Positions 6,313 through 13,274 of a stretch of DNA of 18,379 nt are shown here, piece by piece. Below the pieces are notes generated by a model, which worked only from the letters and a program-made list of their open reading frames with translations, was not told the origin of the DNA and did not search any database. The stretch is from NCBI GenBank assembly GCA_934662925.1, contig CAKUKL010000007.1, forward strand, positions 1 through 18,379, written 5' to 3'. The translations under genes were made by a program, and so were the position numbers. Position 1 is the stretch's first letter; every line of letters starts with the position of its first letter. The DNA comes from an uncultured Oscillospiraceae bacterium (lineage in GTDB: Bacteria; Bacillota; Clostridia; Oscillospirales; Oscillospiraceae).

Positions 6313-7539
6313 TCAGCCGTGTTCCGCCGGCAGGGTGACGGTAAACGTCGTCCCCTCCGCCGCGGTGCTGGCGGCGGAGATCTTTCCCTTGTGGCTTTCG
6401 GCGATGGCGGCGGCGATGGCAAGGCCAAGACCGTAGCCGCCGGTATCTCTGGCCCGGGCGGAGTCCGCCCGGTAAAAGCGCTCGAACAGGTGGGGCAGGG
6501 CCTCCGGCGGGATGGGGTCGCCGGTGTTCCGGACGGACAGCACCACCCGGCCCCCCTCCCGGCGGAGGGTGAGGGTCACGGTTCCCTGTTCCCCGCAGTA
6601 TTTGCAGGCGTTGTCCAGCAGGATGGCGATGAGCCTCCGGAGCTGGCTCTCATCCCCCGGAACGGTCACATCCAGCTCCACCGCGTCGGTGAGCCGCGCT
6701 CCCCGCTCGAAGGCCACCGGCTCGAAGGACAGCAGGCAGTTGGAGCACAGGTCGGACAGGGCCACGCTCTGGCGGATCTGCTCCCGGTCGGAGGAACCGT
6801 CGCTCCGGGCGAGGAAGAGCATATCCTCCACCAGCTCCCGCATCCGGCCCGCCTCGTCCTGCATATATTCCACCCACTTGCGCTGGCTGGCGATGGTGTC
6901 GTCCGGGTGGGCGAGCAGGATGTCCGCGTCGGCCAGCAGGACGGTCAGCGGCGTTTTCAGCTCGTGGGACGCGTCGGCCACGAACTGCTGCTGCTGCTTC
7001 CAGCTGCGCTCCACTGGGCGCAGGGCCCAGCGGGACAGGAACAGGCTGATGAGGAAAAACACCGCCAGCGCCGCCGCCATGATGAGCAGGGACGCCGCCG
7101 CCTGATGGCGGACCTGCCCGCGCTGCCAGCTGGTGTCCGCGAAGGCCAGCCGGATGCTCACCCCGGTGAACAGCCGCAGATACCGCAGGCCCAGCGACGG
7201 GATGCGGCCCGTGTCCTCCTCCCCGTTCAGGGCGGCGGACACCGCGGCGGTGAGGGTGTCGGTGGAGATCTCCACGTAGTTGTCCATGGTCATGCGGATG
7301 TCGCCGCTCATGTCAAGGACGACGCAGAAGGTGGGCACCATGGACTGGTCCCCCGGGCCGCCGATCTGCCAGCGGTCCGCCCCCGTCTCCCACATCACTG
7401 CCCGCCGGAGGGCGGCGTCGGTCTCCGCCCCCGCCTGCCGCCAGACGGTGAACACCTGCACCGCCGTCACCCCCAGCAGCACCAGCGCCACCAGCGCCAT
7501 GTTGATCCATATGAACTTCCGGCGCAGCTGCCTGAGCAT
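6313..7539 (-). CDS. Orphan sensor histidine kinase (HisKA / HATPase_c)
   Basis: A 408-residue membrane sensor kinase. TM1 is at about 10-31, an extracytoplasmic sensor of about 115 residues follows, and TM2 is at about 147-169. The HisKA domain has DASHELKTPLT with phospho-acceptor His192. The HATPase has the N box LLDNACKYC (Asn310), F box LFERFYR (351-357) and G box GGYGLGLAIA (367-376). All catalytic residues are intact. The start at ATG 7539 has GAGGAGG seven bases upstream. No response regulator gene lies beside it: upstream is a non-coding region and then divergent perR, and downstream is the insertion sequence. Its partner must be encoded elsewhere or has been lost. The stimulus cannot be read from the sequence. 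OmpR-type direct repeats lie just upstream of its promoter. Confidence 0.93.
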   Translation of the reverse strand: MLRQLRRKFIWINMALVALVLLGVTAVQVFTVWRQAGAETDAALRRAVMWETGADRWQIGGPGDQSMVPTFCVVLDMSGDIRMTMDNYVEISTDTLTAAVSAALNGEEDTGRIPSLGLRYLRLFTGVSIRLAFADTSWQRGQVRHQAAASLLIMAAALAVFFLISLFLSRWALRPVERSWKQQQQFVADASHELKTPLTVLLADADILLAHPDDTIASQRKWVEYMQDEAGRMRELVEDMLFLARSDGSSDREQIRQSVALSDLCSNCLLSFEPVAFERGARLTDAVELDVTVPGDESQLRRLIAILLDNACKYCGEQGTVTLTLRREGGRVVLSVRNTGDPIPPEALPHLFERFYRADSARARDTGGYGLGLAIAAAIAESHKGKISAASTAAEGTTFTVTLPAEHG

Positions 7540-7569
7540 GGGCGGGCCTCCTCAACGGGCTTTTCGATT

Positions 7570-7628
7570 ATTTTACATCATCCGGGAAAAAAAGAAAGTA
7601 TTTTTCTGAAATTTCAGGCTCATTTCAG
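7570..7628 (-). promoter_or_regulatory. Histidine kinase promoter with OmpR-type direct repeats
   Basis: On the minus strand, TAAAAT (7570-7575) is the -10; the -35 position is CTTTCT, a poor match. Just upstream are CTGAAA at 7628-7623 and CTGAAA at 7617-7612, exactly 11 bases apart, with GAAAAA in the next register. This is the direct-repeat spacing used by winged-helix response regulators, in an activator position. The central part also forms a perfect palindrome, CTGAAATTTCAG (7606-7617). Confidence 0.4.
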
Positions 7629-7638
7629 AATAAAACGG

Positions 7639-7726
7639 TATACTTATCTTGTTCAAGTCTTTGCACGTGCCCCTCATGCAAGATCCGGAACAGGTCTGAC
7701 GGCCCGTTCCGGATCTTCTTTTTTGT
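7639..7726 (+). ncRNA. Candidate small RNA between the histidine kinase gene and perR
   Basis: TATACT at 7639-7644 could start a transcript near 7651 that ends at the strong plus-strand terminator at 7680-7722, giving an RNA of about 75 bases. Before the terminator stem there is a second small stem, TTGCA with TGCAA (7671-7680 region). There is no open reading frame of note. The terminator has a T run only on the plus strand, and no plus-strand gene precedes it, so some short plus-strand transcript is expected here. No family is recognised, and the -35 is absent, so any transcription would depend on the CTGAAA/TTTCAG repeats. Confidence 0.35.
7680..7724 (+). terminator. Plus-strand rho-independent terminator upstream of perR
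   Basis: AAGATCCGGAAC (7680-7691) pairs perfectly with GTTCCGGATCTT (7706-7717), a 12-bp stem followed by CTTTTTT. There is no T run on the minus side. It lies 21 bases before the perR -35, so it ends a transcript coming from 7540-7670. Confidence 0.85.
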
Positions 7727-7745
7727 AAAAATTCTTATTTAGGTG

Positions 7746-7774
7746 TTGACAAATGGAGCGGCGCCTGCTATACT
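7746..7774 (+). promoter_or_regulatory. sigma-A promoter of perR and rubrerythrin
   Basis: A perfect TTGACA (7746-7751) and TATACT (7769-7774) with a 17-base spacer. The start is expected near 7781, inside the operator described next. The leader to the perR ATG is about 46 bases. Confidence 0.88.
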
Positions 7775-7780
7775 AACGAT

Positions 7781-7796
7781 AGTAAATCTAATTACT
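7781..7796 (+). promoter_or_regulatory. Operator at the perR start site (AGTAA, six bases, TTACT)
   Basis: AGTAAATCTAATTACT is an inverted repeat lying directly on the predicted start of transcription, a repressor position. PerR proteins commonly control their own gene. The same 16-bp motif, with 13 of 16 bases matching, occurs twice more at 9312-9327 and 9337-9352. It is less symmetric than the Bacillus PerR box, so the assignment to PerR is inference. Confidence 0.5.
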
Positions 7797-7826
7797 GATT
7801 ACAAAGACTCAAGCGAGGTGAAGCCA

Positions 7827-8222
7827 ATGCCCATTGTCCGGCGCAGCAAAAAGCGCGACGCCATGCTGGAGCTGATGCGCGGCACCACCTGCCACCCCTC
7901 TGCTGATTGGGTATATCAGCGGATGCGGGAGCAGTTCCCCGACGTCAGCCTTGGCACCGTCTACCGCAATCTGAACCAGCTCAGCGAGGAAGGGCTGATC
8001 AAATCGGTTGGCGTGGTCCACGGGCAGGAGCGGTTCGACGCCTGCACCGCCCCCCATTCCCACTTTGTCTGCAACCGCTGCGGCGCGGTCATCGACCTGC
8101 CCAACTGCGTGTCAGAAGAGACCATCGCCCCGCTGGGCGAAGAGTATGGCTTCGTGGAGCAGTCCTACGAGCTGCACATTTTTGGACTCTGCAGGAATTG
8201 CAAAAATTCGGAACACAATTAA
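7827..8222 (+). CDS. perR: Peroxide-responsive Fur-family repressor PerR
   Basis: A 131-residue Fur-family repressor with an N-terminal winged helix (RNLNQLSEEGLI) and C-terminal dimerisation domain. Aligned from memory with Bacillus PerR at a constant offset of 14, all regulatory-metal ligands are present: His23, Asp71, His77, His79 and Asp90 (for His37, Asp85, His91, His93, Asp104). So are the structural-zinc cysteines 82, 85, 122 and 125. The Asp at the Asp104 position favours PerR over Fur or Zur. PerR-Fe is inactivated by H2O2 through histidine oxidation and then releases peroxide-defence genes. The start at ATG 7827 has GAGGTG upstream; the open frame extends further upstream to 7743, but that part runs through the promoter. 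Rubrerythrin follows 29 bases later in the same operon. Confidence 0.9.
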   Translation: MPIVRRSKKRDAMLELMRGTTCHPSADWVYQRMREQFPDVSLGTVYRNLNQLSEEGLIKSVGVVHGQERFDACTAPHSHFVCNRCGAVIDLPNCVSEETIAPLGEEYGFVEQSYELHIFGLCRNCKNSEHN

Positions 8223-8251
8223 AACATTATTTTTGGAAGGAAGAGATTATT

Positions 8252-8839
8252 ATGAAGAAATGGATCTGCCCCGTCTGCGGTTATGTTCACGAAGGCGAAA
8301 ATCCCCCCACCGAGTGCCCCGTATGCCACATCCCCGGCTCCAAGTTCATCGAGCAGGACGGCGATATGAAGCTGGCCGCCGAGCATGAGTACGGCATCTA
8401 TGACAAGACCGTCAAGAATAACGCCGACATCAGCGACGAGGACAAGGCGTATATTCTGGAGCAGCTGAAGGCCAACTTCACCGGCGAGTGCAGCGAGGTC
8501 GGCATGTATCTGTGCATGGCCCGCATCGCCCACCGGGAGGGCTACCCCGAGATTGGCCTGTACTGGGAGAAGGCCGCCTACGAGGAGGCCGAGCACGCCG
8601 CCAAGTTCGCCGAGCTGCTGGGCACCGAGCTGGAACCCAACATGAAGGCCAGCACCAAGGATAATCTGGCCTGGCGGGTGGACTGCGAGTTCGGCGCCAC
8701 TCAGGGCAAGGTGGATCTGGCCATGTGCGCCAAGAAGAACGGCCTGGACGCTATCCACGATACCGTCCATGAGATGGCCCGGGACGAGGCCCGTCACGGC
8801 CGTGCCCTCAAGGGTCTGCTGGAGCGCTATTTCAAGTAA
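8252..8839 (+). CDS. Reverse rubrerythrin (N-terminal rubredoxin, C-terminal diiron ferritin-like domain)
   Basis: A 195-residue peroxide-reducing protein of anaerobes. The rubredoxin-like iron site is at the N-terminus (Cys6, Cys9, Cys22, Cys25 in ICPVCGYVHEG and ECPVCHIPGS). The ferritin-like four-helix domain follows, with diiron ligands in GECSEVGMY (Glu79), EEAEH (Glu112, His115) and DEARH (Glu179, His182). This domain order is the reverse of classical rubrerythrin and matches the reverse rubrerythrins of clostridia, which act as NADH-linked peroxide or O2 reductases and belong to the PerR regulon. AAGGAAGAG precedes ATG 8252. It lies 29 bases after perR with no terminator between, so it is probably derepressed together with perR by peroxide. 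A clear terminator follows. Confidence 0.93.
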   Translation: MKKWICPVCGYVHEGENPPTECPVCHIPGSKFIEQDGDMKLAAEHEYGIYDKTVKNNADISDEDKAYILEQLKANFTGECSEVGMYLCMARIAHREGYPEIGLYWEKAAYEEAEHAAKFAELLGTELEPNMKASTKDNLAWRVDCEFGATQGKVDLAMCAKKNGLDAIHDTVHEMARDEARHGRALKGLLERYFK

Positions 8840-8872
8840 GCTGAAAGCACTGAAAAATCAAGCGATTTTCGA

Positions 8873-8903
8873 GAGGAAGCTGAGAAATCAGCTTCCTCTT
8901 TTT
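8873..8903 (+). terminator. Rho-independent terminator of the perR-rubrerythrin operon
   Basis: GAGGAAGCTGA (8873-8883) pairs perfectly with TCAGCTTCCTC (8888-8898) around a GAAA tetraloop, followed by five T. There is no T run on the other strand, so it serves the plus-strand operon. Confidence 0.93.
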
Positions 8904-8923
8904 GCGCTATGAAGTCAAAACTC

Positions 8924-9286
8924 TTAGTAAAGCATCCGCAGGAATCCGACTGCTTTCGACAAAAGCAGCAGCGCGATCAGCGAATACAGCGCCGAACAAC
9001 CGCCGAGAATGATGCCGATCAGCGCCAGCGGCTTTCCCTTCTCCCCGGTTTGCTGCACCTGACGGTAGCCAACGACGGACAGGATCACGCCCGCAAGCCC
9101 CGTGAGTCCGCCAAACCCGAACAGCAGCGACGCACACGACACCACAAGCCCGGCAATGGCCAGCACATTATAGGAAGGGACCGCCTGCGGCTTCTGCTCG
9201 TCCGGCCCGGCGGTCTCCCCACAGTTGGGACAGAAACGCGCATCCTCCGGAATATTTTGCCCGCATTTTGGACATATCATATTCAT
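8924..9286 (-). CDS. Zinc-ribbon membrane protein, DUF4190-like
   Basis: A 120-residue protein. Its N-terminal zinc ribbon has Cys5, Cys8, Cys19 and Cys22 (CPKCGQNIPEDARFCPNCG), followed by a short polar linker. Two to three hydrophobic helices follow (about 41-73 and 85-110), with a YRQVQQTGEKGKPLALIGI connector typical of DUF4190-like proteins. The ribbon would face the cytoplasm. Function is unknown; such proteins are common in Clostridia. The start could be ATG 9286 or ATG 9280; the latter has GGGGG at a better distance. Its promoter (9307-9335) encloses a 16-bp operator in the spacer, so it is very likely repressed by the product that binds there. It is convergent with rubrerythrin and divergent from the XRE gene. 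Confidence 0.75.
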   Translation of the reverse strand: MNMICPKCGQNIPEDARFCPNCGETAGPDEQKPQAVPSYNVLAIAGLVVSCASLLFGFGGLTGLAGVILSVVGYRQVQQTGEKGKPLALIGIILGGCSALYSLIALLLLSKAVGFLRMLY

Positions 9287-9306
9287 CCCCCGCTTTCTTT
9301 TTCCTC

Positions 9307-9335
9307 ATTATAGTAAAGATATTTACTAAAGTCAA
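9307..9335 (-). promoter_or_regulatory. sigma-A promoter of the zinc-ribbon gene with an operator in the spacer
   Basis: On the minus strand, TTGACT (9330-9335) and a perfect TATAAT (9307-9312) are 17 bases apart. The palindromic operator AGTAAAGATATTTACT (9312-9327) fills the spacer, so a bound protein would exclude RNA polymerase. Confidence 0.8.
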
Positions 9336-9354
9336 CAGTAAATATCTTTACTAT
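9310..9354. promoter_or_regulatory. Double operator, perfect 18-bp inverted repeat around a 9-bp centre
   Basis: The arms 9310-9327 and 9337-9354 are perfect reverse complements of each other. Each also holds a 16-bp partial palindrome (AGTAAAGATATTTACT and AGTAAATATCTTTACT), with centres 25 bases apart. The left site lies in the spacer of the zinc-ribbon promoter. The right one lies in the spacer of a possible XRE promoter (TCAACA at 9332-9337, TATATG at 9355-9360). The half-site AGTAAA is shared with the operator at perR. Confidence 0.8.
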
Positions 9355-9402
9355 TATATGATTGCGGCACTGCATATCAGCCCTGAAGAAAGTTGTGGTG
9401 CT

Positions 9403-9645
9403 ATGAATCTGTACCGGCTGCGCGCCCTCCGGGAGGACAACGACCTGACCCAGCAGCAGGTGGCGCAGGCGCTGGGGACCTCCCAGACCATGTACGCCCG
9501 CTACGAGCGCGGCGCAAACGAACTGCCCGTCCGCCATCTCGTCACCCTGTGCAAGCTCTATAATATCTCGGCGGACTACCTGCTGGGTACCCGGCCGGAT
9601 CAGTCACGTCCCATGGGCCGCACAGAGCCGGATCGGCCTCTCTAA
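9403..9645 (+). CDS. XRE-family helix-turn-helix regulator
   Basis: An 80-residue Cro/C1-type DNA-binding protein. The helix-turn-helix is in LRALREDNDLTQQQVAQALG (helices 1-2) and SQTMYARYERGANELPVRHL (recognition helix), followed by YNISADYLLGTRPD, the classical end of this fold. There is no sensor or oligomerisation domain beyond it, only a short polar tail. The start at ATG 9403 has only a weak GTGG upstream; no better start agrees with the fold. The gene shares a back-to-back promoter with the zinc-ribbon gene, and the double operator there is the natural candidate for its binding site. PerR is the other candidate. A bidirectional terminator follows at once. Confidence 0.88.
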   Translation: MNLYRLRALREDNDLTQQQVAQALGTSQTMYARYERGANELPVRHLVTLCKLYNISADYLLGTRPDQSRPMGRTEPDRPL

Positions 9646-9648
9646 ACA

Positions 9649-9685
9649 AAACCCCCGGGAGCTGATGTTCAGCTCCCGGGGGTTT
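9649..9685. terminator. Bidirectional terminator between the XRE gene and the surface-protein gene
   Basis: AAACCCCCGGGAGCTGA (9649-9665) pairs perfectly with its complement at 9669-9685 around a three-base loop, a 17-bp stem with A/T ends usable in both directions. Both convergent genes end within about 10 bases of it. Confidence 0.92.
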
Positions 9686-9695
9686 CCCTATTCAC

Positions 9696-12600
9696 TCACT
9701 TCACAAGATAACGGTAGAGGAAGGTCACGATCTGGCCGCGGGTGCAGAAATCATCCGGCGAGAATGTGGTGGCGCTCGTTCCCGTCGTAATTTTTTCCGT
9801 GACCCCCCAGATCACGGCGTCATAATAATATGCCGCCGCGTTTACGTCAGTAAAGGGAGCGGTTCCGCTCGTTTCCGGCATACCGGCCAGACGGTACAGG
9901 AATGTCACCGCCTGCGCGCGGGTGCAGGTGTCATCCGGGCTGAAGGTCGCGGCGCTGGTGCCCTTGGTGATGCCCTTTTCCACCGCCCACAGCACGGCCT
10001 TATAATAATAGGCGCTCTCCGCCACGTCGGTGAAGGGGTTGACCGTGATCACCGGCTCCGGCTTGCCCGCCGCACGCCAGAGGAAGGTCACCATCTGGGC
10101 CCGGGTGCAGACGCCGTAGGGATCAAAGCGGCCGTCTCCGGCGCCGGAGGTGATGCCCTCGCCCACGGCCCAGATCACCGGATCAAAGAAGAAATCATCC
10201 TCGCCCACATCGGTGAAAGGATTTTCCGGCTCTTCCGGCTCAGGCGGCTGGACGGGCGTCACCGGCGGATTGTACGGCGGCTGATAGGGCGGGACATAGT
10301 TGGGGTTCTTCGTGCCGCAGCCGTTGGCACAGTACTCCAGATCGTCGCCGAAGTTGTGGCCGGTCTTCGCGGTGGTCTTGTGCTCGCGGCTGAGTTCCGC
10401 ATCACAGACGGAGCAGCGCACCACTTCATCGTAGGAGCCGCCGGCAGTGCAGGTCGCGGAAACTTCGTTCTCGCGGACGGCGGCTCCGGCGGTGTGACCG
10501 ATGGCCGGGATATCGGTCTGCGCCACCAGAACTTCGTTGCAGGCGGAACAGTGCTTGCCTTCGGTCTTGCCCGGTTCCGTGCAGGTCGGCTCGACCGCTT
10601 CGTCGATCACTTCCGTGTGGCCCTTGGCGGGGATCACGGTCTGCGCAACCAGAACCTCGTTGCAGACAGAGCAGTGCTTACCTTCCGTCTTGCCCGGCTC
10701 CGTGCAGGTGGGTTCGACCGCCGGGTCGGTCACTTCCGTGTGGCCCGTGGCGCTGCCGGTGTCTGTCACCGTGTCCGTCGCGTCGCAGCGGTCGCACTTC
10801 GCCGTCTTGGTGCCGTCTTCCGTGCAGGTCGCGTTGTTATCGGACACATAATCGGTGAAGCTGTGGCCCAGCTTCTCGGTGGTCTTGTGCTCGCGGCTGA
10901 GTTCCACATCACAGACGGAGCAGTACACCACTTCATCGTAGGAGCCGTCGGCGGTGCAGGTCGCGGAAACTTCGTTCTCGCGGACGGCGGCTCCGGCGGT
11001 GTGGCCCTTGGCCGGGATCACGGTCTGCTCCACCAGAACCTCGTTGCAGACGGAGCAGTGCTTGCCCGCCGTCTTGCCCGGTTCCGTGCAGGTCGGCTCG
11101 ACTGCCGGGTCAGTCACTTCCGTGTGGCCCTTGGCGCTGCCGGTGTCTGTCACCGTGTCCGTCGCGTCGCAGCGGTCGCACTTCGCCGTCTTGGTGCCGT
11201 CTTCCGTGCAGGTCGCGTTGTTATCGGACACATAATCGGTGAAGCTGTGGCCCAGCTTCTCGGTGGTCTTGTGCTCGCGGCTGAGTTCCACATCACAGAC
11301 GGAGCAGTACACCACTTCATCGTAGGAGCCGTCGGCGGTGCAGGTCGCGGAAACTTCGTTCTCGCGGACGGCGGCTCCGGCGGTGTGGCCCTTGGCCGGG
11401 ATCACGGTCTGCTCCACCAGAACCTCGTTGCAGACGGAGCAGTGCTTGCCCGCCGTCTTGCCCGGTTCCGTGCAGGTCGGCTCGACTGCCGGGTCGGTCA
11501 CTTCCGTGTGGCCGTTGGCGGGGATCTCTTTCTTATCCGTCGCGTTACATCTGCTGCACGTTGCGGTCTTTTCACCCTTTGCCGTACAGGTCGCGGGGGT
11601 GGTCACAGTGTACTCGCCGTAGGTGTGGCCCAGAGCGTTACCCTCGGTCACATTACAGGTCTTGCACGTCTTAGGCTCGGTGCAGGTCGCGTCTGCCCAG
11701 TCGTGGCCCTTGGCGGGGATCTCCTTCTGCGCCACCAGAACCTTGTTACAGACAGAGCAGTGGGAACCTTCGGTCAGGCCGGTTCCCGTGCAGGTGGCAG
11801 GGACTTCCGTGTCGGTGATGACTGTATGCTTATCATCCGGGCAGACATTCACTGTAAATTTCAATGTGAAGGTCGTGCTCTTCCCTTTGCCAACGTCATA
11901 GACGTAGGTTACCTTTGAGATATTCTCGTCGACAGTCAGCGTGTTCCCGCTCACCGTGCCGCCCGTCCATTCGCTGACCTTGTTTACGTCAAAACCTTCC
12001 GGCAGCTGCGCAAGATCAAACTTGCGGTCGGCCTTGATCGTAAATGCGCAGGCATTATCATTCGCACTGTATGAGGAAACCTGCGTACCAGAGATGTCCA
12101 GCGAAGTCAGCTGATTCTCATAGCAATAAAGGGTACTCAGTTTCGTATTGCTGCTGACGTCCAGTTCCGTCAGCTTATTGGAGTTACAGTCGAGATTTGT
12201 CAGGTTCACATTGTTGCTGACATCAAGCTTCCTCAGCTGATTGGAGTAACAGGCGAGCCGCGTCAGGTTCACATTGCTGCTGACATTCAGCGAGGTCAAC
12301 TGATTATTACAGCAGGAAAAATACTCCAATTTCTTGTTGTTACGTACATCCAGCGAGGTCAGTTCATTGAACTCACAGCCAAGACTTTTCAAGCTCGTAT
12401 TTTTGCTGACATCCAGCTTCGTCAGCTGATTGGAGCCACAACCGAGACTTTCCAAGCTCGTATTTTTGCTGACATCCAGCGCGCTCAGATAATTGGAGCT
12501 ACAGTCGAGATCTGTCAGGCTCGTATTTTTGCTAACATCCAGCGTCCTCAGCTGATTGGAGCCACAACTGAGACTTTCCAGGCTCGTATTGCCGCTGACA

Positions 12601-12998
12601 TTCAGCGTCATCAGTCTATTGGAGTTACAGTAGAGTTTTGTCAGGCTTGTATTTTTACTGACATCCAGCGAGGTCAACCGATTGAAATTGCAAAGAAGCT
12701 CGGTCAACCCTGTAAAATACTCGACGCCCTTCAACGACGCAATGGACTTATTACGCACATCGAGCGAACCCCATTGCGCGATGGTTTTCATCTGCGCCGC
12801 AGTAATGGTACTCGTGTCGCCTTTCGGCTCGTCCGAAGACTTCAGCACCGTTCCGGTGACATAGGCGCGGAAATTCGCGTCCGGGAAAGCCGCCGCAAAC
12901 GTGGGATTTCCGCTGGAGGCCGCGCCGGAACCGACGATCAGCGCGGTCACGCACAGCACCGCCGCAAGAAGCAGGCCCAGCCATTTTCTGCATTTCAT
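9696..12998 (-). CDS. Large secreted surface protein: signal peptide, leucine-rich repeats, Cys/His modules, three SLH domains
   Basis: An exported cell-wall protein of 1,100 residues. In order: a signal peptide (about 1-27, [20 protein letters not shown] core); a short internalin-like cap; ten LRRs of exactly 21 residues (98-307, consensus LxxLxCxSNxLTxLDVSxNTS); a beta-type segment to about 380; about twelve Cys/His modules of the type [20 protein letters not shown] followed by IPAxGH (about 385-895); a proline-rich linker with [15 protein letters not shown]; and three SLH domains (about 928-1100; [33 protein letters not shown]). SLH domains bind pyruvylated secondary wall polymer, so the LRR end faces outward. 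An adhesion or host-interaction role is inference. I chose ATG 12998 because GAGGTG lies six bases upstream; a GTG at 13007 would overlap that signal. The Cys region contains a 384-bp tandem duplication. Confidence 0.9.
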   Translation of the reverse strand: MKCRKWLGLLLAAVLCVTALIVGSGAASSGNPTFAAAFPDANFRAYVTGTVLKSSDEPKGDTSTITAAQMKTIAQWGSLDVRNKSIASLKGVEYFTGLTELLCNFNRLTSLDVSKNTSLTKLYCNSNRLMTLNVSGNTSLESLSCGSNQLRTLDVSKNTSLTDLDCSSNYLSALDVSKNTSLESLGCGSNQLTKLDVSKNTSLKSLGCEFNELTSLDVRNNKKLEYFSCCNNQLTSLNVSSNVNLTRLACYSNQLRKLDVSNNVNLTNLDCNSNKLTELDVSSNTKLSTLYCYENQLTSLDISGTQVSSYSANDNACAFTIKADRKFDLAQLPEGFDVNKVSEWTGGTVSGNTLTVDENISKVTYVYDVGKGKSTTFTLKFTVNVCPDDKHTVITDTEVPATCTGTGLTEGSHCSVCNKVLVAQKEIPAKGHDWADATCTEPKTCKTCNVTEGNALGHTYGEYTVTTPATCTAKGEKTATCSRCNATDKKEIPANGHTEVTDPAVEPTCTEPGKTAGKHCSVCNEVLVEQTVIPAKGHTAGAAVRENEVSATCTADGSYDEVVYCSVCDVELSREHKTTEKLGHSFTDYVSDNNATCTEDGTKTAKCDRCDATDTVTDTGSAKGHTEVTDPAVEPTCTEPGKTAGKHCSVCNEVLVEQTVIPAKGHTAGAAVRENEVSATCTADGSYDEVVYCSVCDVELSREHKTTEKLGHSFTDYVSDNNATCTEDGTKTAKCDRCDATDTVTDTGSATGHTEVTDPAVEPTCTEPGKTEGKHCSVCNEVLVAQTVIPAKGHTEVIDEAVEPTCTEPGKTEGKHCSACNEVLVAQTDIPAIGHTAGAAVRENEVSATCTAGGSYDEVVRCSVCDAELSREHKTTAKTGHNFGDDLEYCANGCGTKNPNYVPPYQPPYNPPVTPVQPPEPEEPENPFTDVGEDDFFFDPVIWAVGEGITSGAGDGRFDPYGVCTRAQMVTFLWRAAGKPEPVITVNPFTDVAESAYYYKAVLWAVEKGITKGTSAATFSPDDTCTRAQAVTFLYRLAGMPETSGTAPFTDVNAAAYYYDAVIWGVTEKITTGTSATTFSPDDFCTRGQIVTFLYRYLVK
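10741..11508 (-). repeat. Two near-identical 384-bp tandem repeats inside the surface-protein gene
   Basis: 10741-11124 and 11125-11508 match base for base apart from a few substitutions (for example CCCGTGG versus CCCTTGG at the start of the units). The unit is 128 codons, so the frame is kept, and it encodes three Cys/His modules. More diverged copies of single modules flank the pair, so this is a recent duplication within an older repeat array. It may be unstable in the population or collapsed in short-read assemblies. Confidence 0.88.
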
Positions 12999-13111
12999 GT
13001 GCAACACCTCACAATTATAGTTATTGCTACCTTACGGCAAGGGGCGGCGAAAAACAATTAACTGGCTGCATAGTCTTTCACTGTTTTTTCGTTCTGCGCT
13101 TCCCATACGGC

Positions 13112-13140
13112 ATTTTTTCGCGAAAAATTTTTCAAAAAAT
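13112..13140. repeat. Overlapping A/T-tract palindromes in the surface-protein/tcdA intergenic region
   Basis: TTTTTCGCGAAAAA (13114-13127) overlaps GAAAAATTTTTC (13122-13133), followed by another A run. A and T tracts are spaced about one helical turn apart, which may bend the DNA or act as UP-element sequence. No matching terminator tail or promoter is evident, and no convincing promoter for the surface-protein gene was found. Confidence 0.3.
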
Positions 13141-13166
13141 TCCGCTGGAGCGATCGCCCCGCATCA

Positions 13167-13218
13167 TTGACACTACGGCCCGGTCATGCTATCATCATTT
13201 ACATACCATATTTGTATG
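13167..13218 (+). promoter_or_regulatory. sigma-A promoter of tcdA with a downstream inverted repeat
   Basis: A perfect TTGACA (13167-13172) and TATCAT (13190-13195) are 17 bases apart. Immediately after lies CATAC (13202-13206), a seven-base gap and GTATG (13214-13218), an inverted repeat over the likely start site. A GC-rich 7-bp stem (13224-13230 with 13236-13242) follows in the leader. The promoter is convincing; the operator role is only suggested by position. Confidence 0.75.
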
Positions 13219-13274
13219 CAATTCGGCGGCGGACAGCCGCCGATCTGCTGTCTATCAGAAGCGAGGCTTGACTT

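Noticed and set aside
6259..7728. 489-codon open frame on the plus strand
   Set aside because: It is opposite the histidine kinase, has shadow-like composition and no ribosome binding site, and the kinase on the other strand has every expected motif.
7743..7826. Upstream extension of perR to 7743
   Set aside because: It covers the TTGACA/TATACT promoter and operator; ATG 7827 has a proper ribosome binding site and fits the PerR family length.
10356..11850. CRISPR-like regular repeats
   Set aside because: The repeat units are long, in frame and coding, with no short repeat and unique-spacer structure.
10356..11918. 520-codon open frame on the plus strand with internal repeats
   Set aside because: It is the antisense shadow of the Cys/His repeats of the surface protein; its repeats follow from the real gene's duplication.
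13014..13019. TATAAT on the minus strand as -10 of the surface-protein gene
   Set aside because: The transcript would begin at or inside the GAGGTG ribosome binding site (13005-13010), leaving no leader.
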